From the NCBI GenBank assembly GCA_964507035.1, contig CAZDOQ010000042.1, positions 1 through 12,319 of the forward strand: a DNA stretch of 12,319 bases, written 5' to 3'. The translations under genes and the position numbers were made by a program. A model generated the notes under the pieces. That model worked only from the letters and a program-made list of their open reading frames with translations. It did not search any database and was not told where the DNA came from. This DNA is from Pseudolachnospira sp964507035. Its GTDB lineage: Bacteria > Bacillota > Clostridia > Lachnospirales > Lachnospiraceae. This document shows, in pieces, positions 6,038-12,319 of this stretch (position 1 is the first letter of the stretch; each line of letters opens with the position of its first letter).

Positions 6038-8350
6038 TTATTGCTCCGGCAGCATCTGCAGCAGATGGATCTCCTTCATCCAGTTATAGGAAGATGTATA
6101 GTCCCCGCCGATGGAAGCCGCGTCCAGCTTGGTAGTATTCAGGAAGGTGCCCTGAAGCCGTTCAAAACAGGGGACCTCCAGCCCCAGGTTCAAAATGGTG
6201 TCATAACACTGCTGGTACAGGTCCTTCCGGGTATCCCGATCGTTTAACTGCTCCGCCTCCTCAATCAGACTGTCCAGATTTTCGTGGGCGCCGTAGGCAT
6301 TCTGTCCGTTCCCGCTGTGATAGGCACTGTAAAGGTCCGGATCCTCCTGGACCACTCGCTCCGCACACCAGAGTTCATGGGTGCCGGAGGCCAGGCGGCT
6401 ATTAAAGTCGCTGTCATTGTCCAGCAGCACCGTCTCCAGCCCCATGCCCAGCCGGTTCAGCATAGCGTTTGCATGGTTCACCAGGGCGGTCATCTGGTTG
6501 TCCCCGGAAAAATAGGAAGGAATCAGCACCTGGTAAGTGAGCTTGGCCCCCTCCGGAGCCCCGGTGAAAGTACCGGTGGCCTCGTCGTAGGTGAAGCCTG
6601 CCAGCTGCAGATATTCTCTGGCCGCAGAAATGGCAGCCTCCGTCCGTCCGGTGAGGTCCATATCCGCCGTGTACAGGGCGGAGCCGTCCGCCCCCACAGA
6701 GTAGGCCTCCCGGTATCCCTCCTCCCCTTCCTGGAGGGCTGTCCAGGAGCCGTCCAGGGCCGGATATTGGAGCACGGTGCCGGCCTGTCCCAGATACAGA
6801 TCACAGAACGCAGACCGTCCTGCCCCTAAAATGGTGGCCAGGGCCCGGCGCAGGTACTGGCTGGCCTCGGAATCCGGGTCATCCCCCACCTTCACCGCCG
6901 CCCCGTTGATGCCCACATAGCTATAGTAGGAAACACCGGAGAGAATGGCCTCCGCCGTCTCCATGGTTTCCAGATCCTCCGGCAGGCTGGAAGCGGTGAG
7001 GCTGGCGCTGGCCGCATCCACCTTGCCCTGGGTCACAGATGCCACCCGGATCTCCTCCTCCACCGTCTGAACCTGCACATAGGGAATGGAGGGAGCGCCC
7101 TTGTAATAGGAAGGGTTGGCCTCCAGGTAGGCCACGCCGTTCGCATACTCCACAAACCGGTAGGGCCCCGCCCCCATGGGCTCCGCGGATTTTGCCTTCA
7201 CGGAGGAGAGATCGCCCCGGGGGAACCCGTACTGGCCCTCCTCATAGTTGTAGCTGGCCGCATCCCCGTAGTAGGCCAGGGACAGAACCGGCACGTCAAA
7301 AAGGTCGTAAATTTTCTGGGCGTCATACCCGCTGACGGACAGGGTGACGGTGGAACTGTCCACCTTTTGAATCCCCTGGATGGAGGAGACCTCCGTCCCC
7401 CCCGCCGCCTGCATCTTCTGATTTAAGAGCAGGTTGTAGGTGATATCCCGGACCTGGCTGTCAAAATAGGATGGGTCTCCCTGGTAGTTGGTGGCCAGGT
7501 GTGGGTAATCCATCCCGTACAGATTCACGGTGTCATTGACAATATCGTCAAAGCTCTTGCCCTCTATGCTGTAAGAGCTGTCCAGAGTGGAAGTGTAAAG
7601 GGTCACAAAGAATTCCTCCGCAGAATTGCCGTAGCCCCGGTCCACATACTGCTGCCAGTTGGCCTCACACCAGGTACGCTCCTCCTCCAGCACCGGCCGG
7701 ATGATCTGCTCAATGATCGCGTTTCGCAGTTCCTCGCTGGGGTTCTCCAGGGCGGCGGAGATCTCCGCCTGGGACACCGTGATCTCCGCCGCCGCCGAAT
7801 TATTCTTCTGATAGGCCTCCAGCCCCAAAATTCCCTGCTGGGAGACGCTGTAAGGGCCGTCATAGGAAGCGTCGCAGAGCACATAGAAGGTGAAGATCAA
7901 ATCGTCCGCGGTCATGGCGGTTCCGTCTGAGAAGGTGACGCCGTCCCGCAGGGATACCGTGTAGGTGGTCACATTGGAAGCGCTGTCATAGGCGATGGAG
8001 AGATCCGCCAAACCCGTATAGGTGTAATCGGTTCCATTGTAAGACAGAGTGGTCCCTTCCACCGCGTTCTCCACCACCGAGCCGTCCCGGGCCAGGGTCA
8101 GGAGGCACTCCTGGGTCAGATCCACCACCGTCTGATCTCCCTCCGCCGTGGCAAACAGCGGCAGGAACAGCTGTTCCATCTCCCCGCTTCCCACAAGCAG
8201 CGTCTGATCCTCCGTGGCAGAGGAACTCTCCGCCCCGGCAGTGGCCGTCTCTATCTCCACTGTATCCTGGGAAGCGCCTTGGCAGCCGGGCAGAAGGGAG
8301 ACCCCCAGGACCACCGCCATCCAAAGGGCTGCTGTCTTTCTCAACCTCAT
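6038..8350 (-). CDS. Lipoprotein solute-binding protein, family 5 (peptide/nickel type)
   Basis: Secreted lipoprotein expected to sit on the outer face of the membrane and capture oligopeptides or similar solutes for an ABC importer. It has 770 residues, clearly longer than usual (about 500-600). The signal peptide has a basic start (MRLRK), a hydrophobic core and a lipobox ending LLPGC with C23; Pro at -2 is unusual. A Ser/Thr/Glu linker follows (about 24-50). Family-5 signatures are YTVSLRDGVTFSDGTAMTAD near 130-149 and PMGAGPYRFVEYANGVAYLE at 391-410. Between them, about 181-322, lie roughly 140 residues not expected in classical OppA, largely helical. The ATG at 8350 has GGGAGGAG seven bases upstream overlapping the gpsA stop; the longer MGIGRSFH start lies inside gpsA and lacks this site. 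No permease or ATPase genes are adjacent, so ligand and partner are unknown. Confidence 0.92.
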   Translation of the reverse strand: MRLRKTAALWMAVVLGVSLLPGCQGASQDTVEIETATAGAESSSATEDQTLLVGSGEMEQLFLPLFATAEGDQTVVDLTQECLLTLARDGSVVENAVEGTTLSYNGTDYTYTGLADLSIAYDSASNVTTYTVSLRDGVTFSDGTAMTADDLIFTFYVLCDASYDGPYSVSQQGILGLEAYQKNNSAAAEITVSQAEISAALENPSEELRNAIIEQIIRPVLEEERTWCEANWQQYVDRGYGNSAEEFFVTLYTSTLDSSYSIEGKSFDDIVNDTVNLYGMDYPHLATNYQGDPSYFDSQVRDITYNLLLNQKMQAAGGTEVSSIQGIQKVDSSTVTLSVSGYDAQKIYDLFDVPVLSLAYYGDAASYNYEEGQYGFPRGDLSSVKAKSAEPMGAGPYRFVEYANGVAYLEANPSYYKGAPSIPYVQVQTVEEEIRVASVTQGKVDAASASLTASSLPEDLETMETAEAILSGVSYYSYVGINGAAVKVGDDPDSEASQYLRRALATILGAGRSAFCDLYLGQAGTVLQYPALDGSWTALQEGEEGYREAYSVGADGSALYTADMDLTGRTEAAISAAREYLQLAGFTYDEATGTFTGAPEGAKLTYQVLIPSYFSGDNQMTALVNHANAMLNRLGMGLETVLLDNDSDFNSRLASGTHELWCAERVVQEDPDLYSAYHSGNGQNAYGAHENLDSLIEEAEQLNDRDTRKDLYQQCYDTILNLGLEVPCFERLQGTFLNTTKLDAASIGGDYTSSYNWMKEIHLLQMLPEQ

Positions 8351-8364
8351 ATGAAAACTCCTCC

Positions 8365-9372
8365 CTATCCCCAAGGCAGATTGGGGTGTTCGATCCGCTT
8401 GTCCCGCAGCATCAAGTCCTCCACCACCCGGGACGCCGCTTTCCCCTCAAAGAGCACCTGGTTCACCTGCTCCACAATGGGCATGGTCACCTGGTATTTC
8501 TGTGCCAGGGCCAGGGCAGCCTTGGCGGAGTAGACCCCCTCCACCACCATGCCCACTTCCTTCATGGCCTCCTCCATGGAACGTCCCTGCCCCATGAGAA
8601 TACCGGCCCGACGGTTCCGGCTATGCATACTGGCGCAGGTGACAATCAGATCGCCAATGCCGGAAAGGCCATAGAGGGTCTCGCTCTTGGCTCCCATGGC
8701 AATGCCCAGCCGGGTGATCTCCGCCAGGCCCCGGGTGATCAGCGCCGCCTTGGTGTTATCCCCATAGCCCAGGCCGTCTGCAATGCCTGCCGCCAGGGCA
8801 ATGACGTTTTTCAGGGAGCCCCCCAGTTCGATTCCCAGCACGTCCGGGCTGGTGTACACCCGAAACACCGGACTCATGAACAGGTTCTGGATCATCTCTG
8901 CGGTTTTCTGGGTCTTGGCCCCGGCCACGCAGGTGGTGGGGATGCCCCGGCTCACCTCCTCCGCATGGCTGGGACCGGAGAGCACCGCCACGTCCGCCTG
9001 GGGAATTTCCTGCCGGATCTGATCGCAGAGCAGATCCAGAGTCCCTTCCTCAATGCCTTTGGCCACGTTAACAATCACCTGTCCCTCCCTCACATAGGGA
9101 GCCAGCCGCCGGGCCGTGGCCCGGGTGTAGATGGAGGCCACCGCCATCACCATCAGATCCGCTGACTGCACCGTCTCCGCCAGTTCCGTGGTAAAGCGGA
9201 TCTCCGGGGAAAAATGGACCCCCGGCAGATTCTTCTGCTTCCGGGTTTCCGTGAGAGACGCGATCTCCGCCGGTACCGCTGACCAGACCGTCACCTGATG
9301 TCCATTGTTGTGCAACAGGACCGCAATCCCCAGGCCCCAGGTGCCTGCGCCAAATATGCTAATCTTTGCCAT
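8365..9372 (-). CDS. gpsA: NAD(P)-dependent glycerol-3-phosphate dehydrogenase
   Basis: Cytoplasmic enzyme that reduces dihydroxyacetone phosphate to sn-glycerol-3-phosphate, the backbone of phospholipids. It has 335 residues, the normal length. The N-terminal Rossmann domain has GAGTWG at 8-13; K105 (VNVAKGIEEG) and the catalytic K188 (GGSLKNVIALAAGI) are present, as are the substrate-site segments GLGYGDNTKAALITRGL (201-217), LSGIGDLIVTC (236-246) and SRNRRAG (251-257). The start at 9372 is fixed by AAGGAG, which also encodes the final Lys-Glu of plsY, and only three bases separate the two genes, so they are surely co-transcribed and probably translationally coupled. Its product is the substrate of PlsY. 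The next gene begins 14 nt after the stop. Confidence 0.98.
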   Translation of the reverse strand: MAKISIFGAGTWGLGIAVLLHNNGHQVTVWSAVPAEIASLTETRKQKNLPGVHFSPEIRFTTELAETVQSADLMVMAVASIYTRATARRLAPYVREGQVIVNVAKGIEEGTLDLLCDQIRQEIPQADVAVLSGPSHAEEVSRGIPTTCVAGAKTQKTAEMIQNLFMSPVFRVYTSPDVLGIELGGSLKNVIALAAGIADGLGYGDNTKAALITRGLAEITRLGIAMGAKSETLYGLSGIGDLIVTCASMHSRNRRAGILMGQGRSMEEAMKEVGMVVEGVYSAKAALALAQKYQVTMPIVEQVNQVLFEGKAASRVVEDLMLRDKRIEHPNLPWG

Positions 9373-9375
9373 ATG

Positions 9376-10026
9376 CTACTCCTTTTTCTTTGATCCAAAT
9401 TTATTTTCCGTCCCCTGACAGAGCCGCACCAGATTGGACCGGTGCCGCCAGAAGGCCAGCGCCGCCCATAAGAACACTACTATGTAGGATTCCGGCAGAA
9501 GCTCCGGAGAAAGACTCAGATTGCCGGTCTGCCCCAGAATGACCCAGAGCAGGAAAAACAGGGACACCACGGTCAGAGACCCCACGGAAACGTACCGGGT
9601 GATCAAGACCACCAGCACAAAGGCTGCCAGGCAGGCCAGTGTAATCCGCCAGTCCAGCATGAGAACCACGCCGGCTGTGACCGCAATCCCTTTTCCTCCC
9701 TGGAAATGCAGGTAAAAGGGATAGTTGTGGCCCAACACCGCCCCAAATCCGGCGTAGAGCATCCACAGGAGGCTGGGACCCTGGTGCAAGGGCGCGCTGC
9801 CCTGGAGAATCCAGTGGGCTGCCAGCATGGCCACAATCACCTTGGCCACATCGCCCAGAAAGACGATGAGCCCCGCCTTTTTTCCCATGACCCGGAGGGC
9901 GTTGGTGGTGCCGGAATTGCCGCTCCCGTACTGGCGGATATCAATCCCGTTGAGTTTTCCGTACAGATAACCGGTTTGAAATAAACCGCAGATATAGCCG
10001 ATGGCCAGACACAAAACTCGTTCCAT
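9376..10026 (-). CDS. plsY: Acyl-phosphate:glycerol-3-phosphate acyltransferase
   Basis: Membrane enzyme that moves a fatty acyl group from acyl-phosphate (made by PlsX) to glycerol-3-phosphate, giving lysophosphatidic acid. It has 216 residues, normal size, with about five to seven hydrophobic helices. The three conserved loops are present: YGSGNSGTTNALRVMGKKAG (33-52), GHNYPFYLHFQGGKGIA (99-115; GGKG contacts phosphate) and HRSNLVRLCQGTENK near the C-terminus (195-209). The ATG at 10026 lies two bases after the der stop; AGAGGAAAG within the der 3' end can serve as ribosome-binding site, although somewhat far. The hydrophilic tail GSKKKE overlaps the gpsA Shine-Dalgarno. It is paired with gpsA, which supplies its acceptor substrate. 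Confidence 0.97.
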   Translation of the reverse strand: MERVLCLAIGYICGLFQTGYLYGKLNGIDIRQYGSGNSGTTNALRVMGKKAGLIVFLGDVAKVIVAMLAAHWILQGSAPLHQGPSLLWMLYAGFGAVLGHNYPFYLHFQGGKGIAVTAGVVLMLDWRITLACLAAFVLVVLITRYVSVGSLTVVSLFFLLWVILGQTGNLSLSPELLPESYIVVFLWAALAFWRHRSNLVRLCQGTENKFGSKKKE

Positions 10027-10028
10027 TC

Positions 10029-11351
10029 TTACTTTTCTTTCCTCTCCCGAATGATGAATTTCAGGGATGTCCCACGGAATCCGAAGGCTTCCCGGATCTT
10101 GTTTTCAATGTACCGTGTGTAGGAAAAATGCATCAGTTCCCGGTCGTTGACAAAAACTACAAAGGTAGGAGGCTTCACCGCCACCTGGGTGATATAGTAG
10201 AGTTTCAGCCGCTTGCCCTTGTCCGAAGGGGGCTGCTGCATGGCCACGGCCTCCGCCAGGATCTCGTTGAGGACACCGGTGGCCGCCCGCATGGACTGGT
10301 TGGCCAAAATCATGTCCACATACTCAAAGATCTTGCCCAGCCGCTGGCCGGTCTTGGCGGACAAAAACAGAATCTCCGCATAGGGCAGGAAGGAAAGAAT
10401 TTCCCGGATCCGCTCAGTATACTCCTTCATGGTCTGGTTATTCTTCTCCACCAGATCCCATTTGTTTACTACAATCAAAATCCCCTTGCCCCGATCGTGG
10501 GCAATGCCGGCGATTTTGGCGTCCTGCTCACTGACGCCCTGGGACGCGTCGATCACCATCAGCACCACATCCGCCCGCTCCACTGCAGACACGGCCCGGA
10601 TGATGCTGAAATGCTCAATCTCCTCCTTGACCTTGCTCTTCCGGCGCAGGCCGGCGGTGTCGATCAGCACATATTCCTGCTTGTTGGCCCGCACCGTGGT
10701 GTCGATGGCGTCCCGGGTGGTACCGGCAACGTCCGAGACAATCACCCGGTCCTCCCCCACCAGCCGGTTTACCAGGGAGGATTTGCCCACGTTGGGCTTT
10801 CCCACAATGGCAATCCGGGGCCGGGCGTCCTCCTCTTCCGCTTCCGCCTTCTGGGGAAAGTGCTTCACCACCTCGTCCAGCAGGTCTCCCAAGCCCAGCC
10901 GGGAGGCGGCGGACACCGGCACCGGATCCCCGATCCCCAGCTTGTAGAATTCATACACGTCCGGCATCTGTTTCTGGAAGCTGTCCACCTTGTTGACCAC
11001 CAGAATCACCGGCTTTCCGGAGCGGCGCAGCAGGTCCGCCACCTTGGAATCCGCGTCCACCAGTCCCTGGCGCACGTCTGTCAAAAACAGGATCACATCC
11101 GCTGTCTCAATGGCAATCTGGGCCTGCTCCCGCATCTGCCGCAGAATCACGTCCTGGCTGTCCGGCTCAATACCGCCGGTGTCAATGAGGGTATACGCGT
11201 AATTGAGCCAGGTACAATCCGCGTAAATCCGGTCCCGGGTCACCCCGGGGGTGTCCTGGACAATGGAGATCCGCTCTCCCGCCAGGGCGTTGAAAAGGGT
11301 AGATTTGCCCACGTTGGGCCGCCCCACAATGGCCACAATCGGTCTGCTCAT
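10029..11351 (-). CDS. der: Ribosome-assembly GTPase Der (EngA)
   Basis: Essential GTPase with two G domains that helps mature the 50S ribosomal subunit. It has 440 residues, normal. First G domain: P-loop GRPNVGKS (10-17), DTGG (58-61), NKVD (120-123), SAAS (147-150). An acidic linker (AEAEEEDARP, about 169-178) leads to the second: GKPNVGKS (184-191), DTAG (231-234), NKWD (296-299), SAKT (331-334). The C-terminal KH-like domain is about 355-436 and contains LKLYYITQVAVKPPTFVVFV. No key residue is missing. The ATG at 11351 lies 15 nt after the DUF512 gene, with TAAGGAG (stop codon plus Shine-Dalgarno) 11 nt upstream. The order DUF512 protein, der, plsY, gpsA recurs in Clostridia. Confidence 0.98.
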   Translation of the reverse strand: MSRPIVAIVGRPNVGKSTLFNALAGERISIVQDTPGVTRDRIYADCTWLNYAYTLIDTGGIEPDSQDVILRQMREQAQIAIETADVILFLTDVRQGLVDADSKVADLLRRSGKPVILVVNKVDSFQKQMPDVYEFYKLGIGDPVPVSAASRLGLGDLLDEVVKHFPQKAEAEEEDARPRIAIVGKPNVGKSSLVNRLVGEDRVIVSDVAGTTRDAIDTTVRANKQEYVLIDTAGLRRKSKVKEEIEHFSIIRAVSAVERADVVLMVIDASQGVSEQDAKIAGIAHDRGKGILIVVNKWDLVEKNNQTMKEYTERIREILSFLPYAEILFLSAKTGQRLGKIFEYVDMILANQSMRAATGVLNEILAEAVAMQQPPSDKGKRLKLYYITQVAVKPPTFVVFVNDRELMHFSYTRYIENKIREAFGFRGTSLKFIIRERKEK

Positions 11352-11366
11352 GGTTCGGTTTGCTCC

Positions 11367-12319
11367 TTACAATTCATAGCCCGGGTGCTCCGTGTCCCAG
11401 GCGCAGTCTTCGTTTTGAAAAGCCGACAGCAGGCTGGCTCCGCTCGATTTTACTATATTCACAGGTACTTGTAAAGCCTTTTGGAGTTGGTCCAGGGGCA
11501 TATCATCCAGGAAGACTTCCTCCCCGCTGCGAAACATGCTCACCGGCAGCAGCAGGCGGCTTCCCAGGTTTTTCCCGGCCAGCTGGGCCTTCAGGTCCTG
11601 TCCGGTGAGAAGGCCCGCCACCGTGATGGATTCCCCAAAAAAAGTGTTCTGCACCGGGTACACATGGACGGTGAGTCCCGGAAATTTCTGCTCCGCCAGC
11701 CGGGCCATCCGGCTAATCCAGGGAGCCGCCAGAAAGCCAGTCCCCACGGAGATCTCCTCCGGGTGCGCTTTCAGTTCTGCCGCCTCCAAGGCCTCCTCAA
11801 ACTCGTCCCACAAAAGCCGCAGAGAACCCACCCCGTTCTCCAGCTGGGGATAGCCGTCATACCGCTCCGCCTCCGGCAAGTCCTCCCCGGCCAACAGGTA
11901 AAACTCATCGCTGGCGTGGACGAAATGGAGGCCGGTTTCCGGATAGATTTTCTGCTGAAAAGCCTCCACCAGCCGGATGGTCTGTCGGGCTACCTCCGGC
12001 GTTACCTGCGTCAGGGGCGTAAGACCCTGCCGGAACTTGGTGAGTCCCACCGGAACCACGGAGACACTCCTTAAATACGGCAGGTAGCCGGTGAGTTTTT
12101 CCAGGGTGTCCGCCAGTTCCTGCCCGTCATTGTAGCCGGGGCACAGGACAATCTGTCCGTTCATGAAAAGTTCCGCCTCCCGTAGCCGGTCCATGGCCTC
12201 CAGAGCTTTTCCCGCAAAACGGTTGTGAAGCATCCGGCACCGCAGATCCTGGTTCATGGTGTGGATGGAAATGTTGATGGGCTCCATCCGGTAGCGGATC
12301 AGCCGATCCAGGTCCTTCT
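11367..12319 (-). CDS. DUF512 radical-SAM/PDZ protein, 5' end outside window
   Basis: The C-terminal 316 residues of a protein whose frame stays open to the window edge. The family has an N-terminal PDZ-like region, a radical-SAM barrel and a DUF512 domain, and is usually about 430-450 residues, so roughly a third is missing, including where the CxxxCxxC iron-sulfur motif should lie. Counting from the Met at 12287, the visible barrel part includes MEPINISIHTMNQDLRCRML (1-20; PINISIHT is typical) and GQIVLCPGYNDG (44-55). DUF512 runs from about HASDEFYLLAGEDLPEAERY (124-143) through LENGVGSLRLLWDEFE to a C-terminal LDDMPLDQLQKAL segment. That Met is internal: KDLDRLIRYR precedes it in frame. 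Function is unknown; placement before der suggests a housekeeping role. The stop overlaps the der ribosome-binding site. Confidence 0.92.
   Translation of the reverse strand, partial: KDLDRLIRYRMEPINISIHTMNQDLRCRMLHNRFAGKALEAMDRLREAELFMNGQIVLCPGYNDGQELADTLEKLTGYLPYLRSVSVVPVGLTKFRQGLTPLTQVTPEVARQTIRLVEAFQQKIYPETGLHFVHASDEFYLLAGEDLPEAERYDGYPQLENGVGSLRLLWDEFEEALEAAELKAHPEEISVGTGFLAAPWISRMARLAEQKFPGLTVHVYPVQNTFFGESITVAGLLTGQDLKAQLAGKNLGSRLLLPVSMFRSGEEVFLDDMPLDQLQKALQVPVNIVKSSGASLLSAFQNEDCAWDTEHPGYEL

Noticed and set aside
8351..8374. Eight-residue longer start for the solute-binding protein
   Set aside because: It begins inside the gpsA stop region without a Shine-Dalgarno; the ATG at 8350 has GGGAGGAG at proper spacing and gives a normal lipoprotein signal peptide.
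10128..11474. Plus-strand open frame of 448 codons opposite der
   Set aside because: It lies antisense to der, which has complete GTPase motifs. The translation is rich in His, Gln, Gly and Leu without any domain, as expected for a shadow frame in GC-rich coding DNA. The same applies to the plus-strand frames at 669-1880, 1887-2681, 4207-5508 and 8386-9165.
1..12319. CRISPR arrays, tRNA or rRNA genes, insertion sequences, phage or defence genes
   Set aside because: I saw no regularly spaced repeats, no cloverleaf-like sequences, no transposase or integrase motifs, and no sign of a mobile-element boundary on reading both strands. Weakly conserved elements could still be missed by eye.

Overview
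The window looks like chromosomal core DNA from a fairly GC-rich Clostridia bacterium, most likely of the Oscillospiraceae (Flavonifractor/Oscillibacter-like). This is inferred from three things: clostridial gene content and order (DUF512 radical-SAM protein, der, plsY, gpsA), strong AGGAGG-type ribosome-binding sites, and a Cys-rich insert in the alanyl-tRNA synthetase. All recognised genes lie on the minus strand, so transcription runs from high to low coordinates. I see no rRNA, tRNA, CRISPR array, insertion sequence, phage gene or defence gene.

In order of transcription, block 1 (12319 to about 5998) is a tightly packed run. It holds a DUF512 radical-SAM protein (5' end outside the window), the ribosome-assembly GTPase der, the acyl-phosphate acyltransferase plsY, the glycerol-3-phosphate dehydrogenase gpsA, a large lipoprotein solute-binding protein and a YitT-family membrane protein. 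Gaps are 15, 2, 3, 14 and 40 nt (the last lies before the YitT gene), so one operon is likely. gpsA makes sn-glycerol-3-phosphate and plsY acylates it, the first two committed steps of phospholipid synthesis.

Block 2 (about 5117 to 3064) begins at a promoter just after the YitT gene stop. It holds deoD (purine nucleoside phosphorylase), rnhA (RNase HI), a probable 49-residue small protein that starts at a GTG inside the rnhA 3' end, and an HD-domain hydrolase.

Block 3 (about 2948 to 171) is alaS with its own promoter and a leader of about 90 nt. Its extended -10 region closely resembles that of deoD. A GC-rich hairpin without a U-tract follows alaS, and the last 134 bases of the window are more AT-rich and without a gene.

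Most of the window is ordinary housekeeping sequence and I found no clear new system. The points most worth checking are the uncatalogued 49-residue frame between rnhA and the HD gene, the orphan solute-binding protein with about 140 extra residues inside its N-terminal lobe, the matching deoD and alaS promoters, and an unexplained 34-codon open stretch upstream of alaS.
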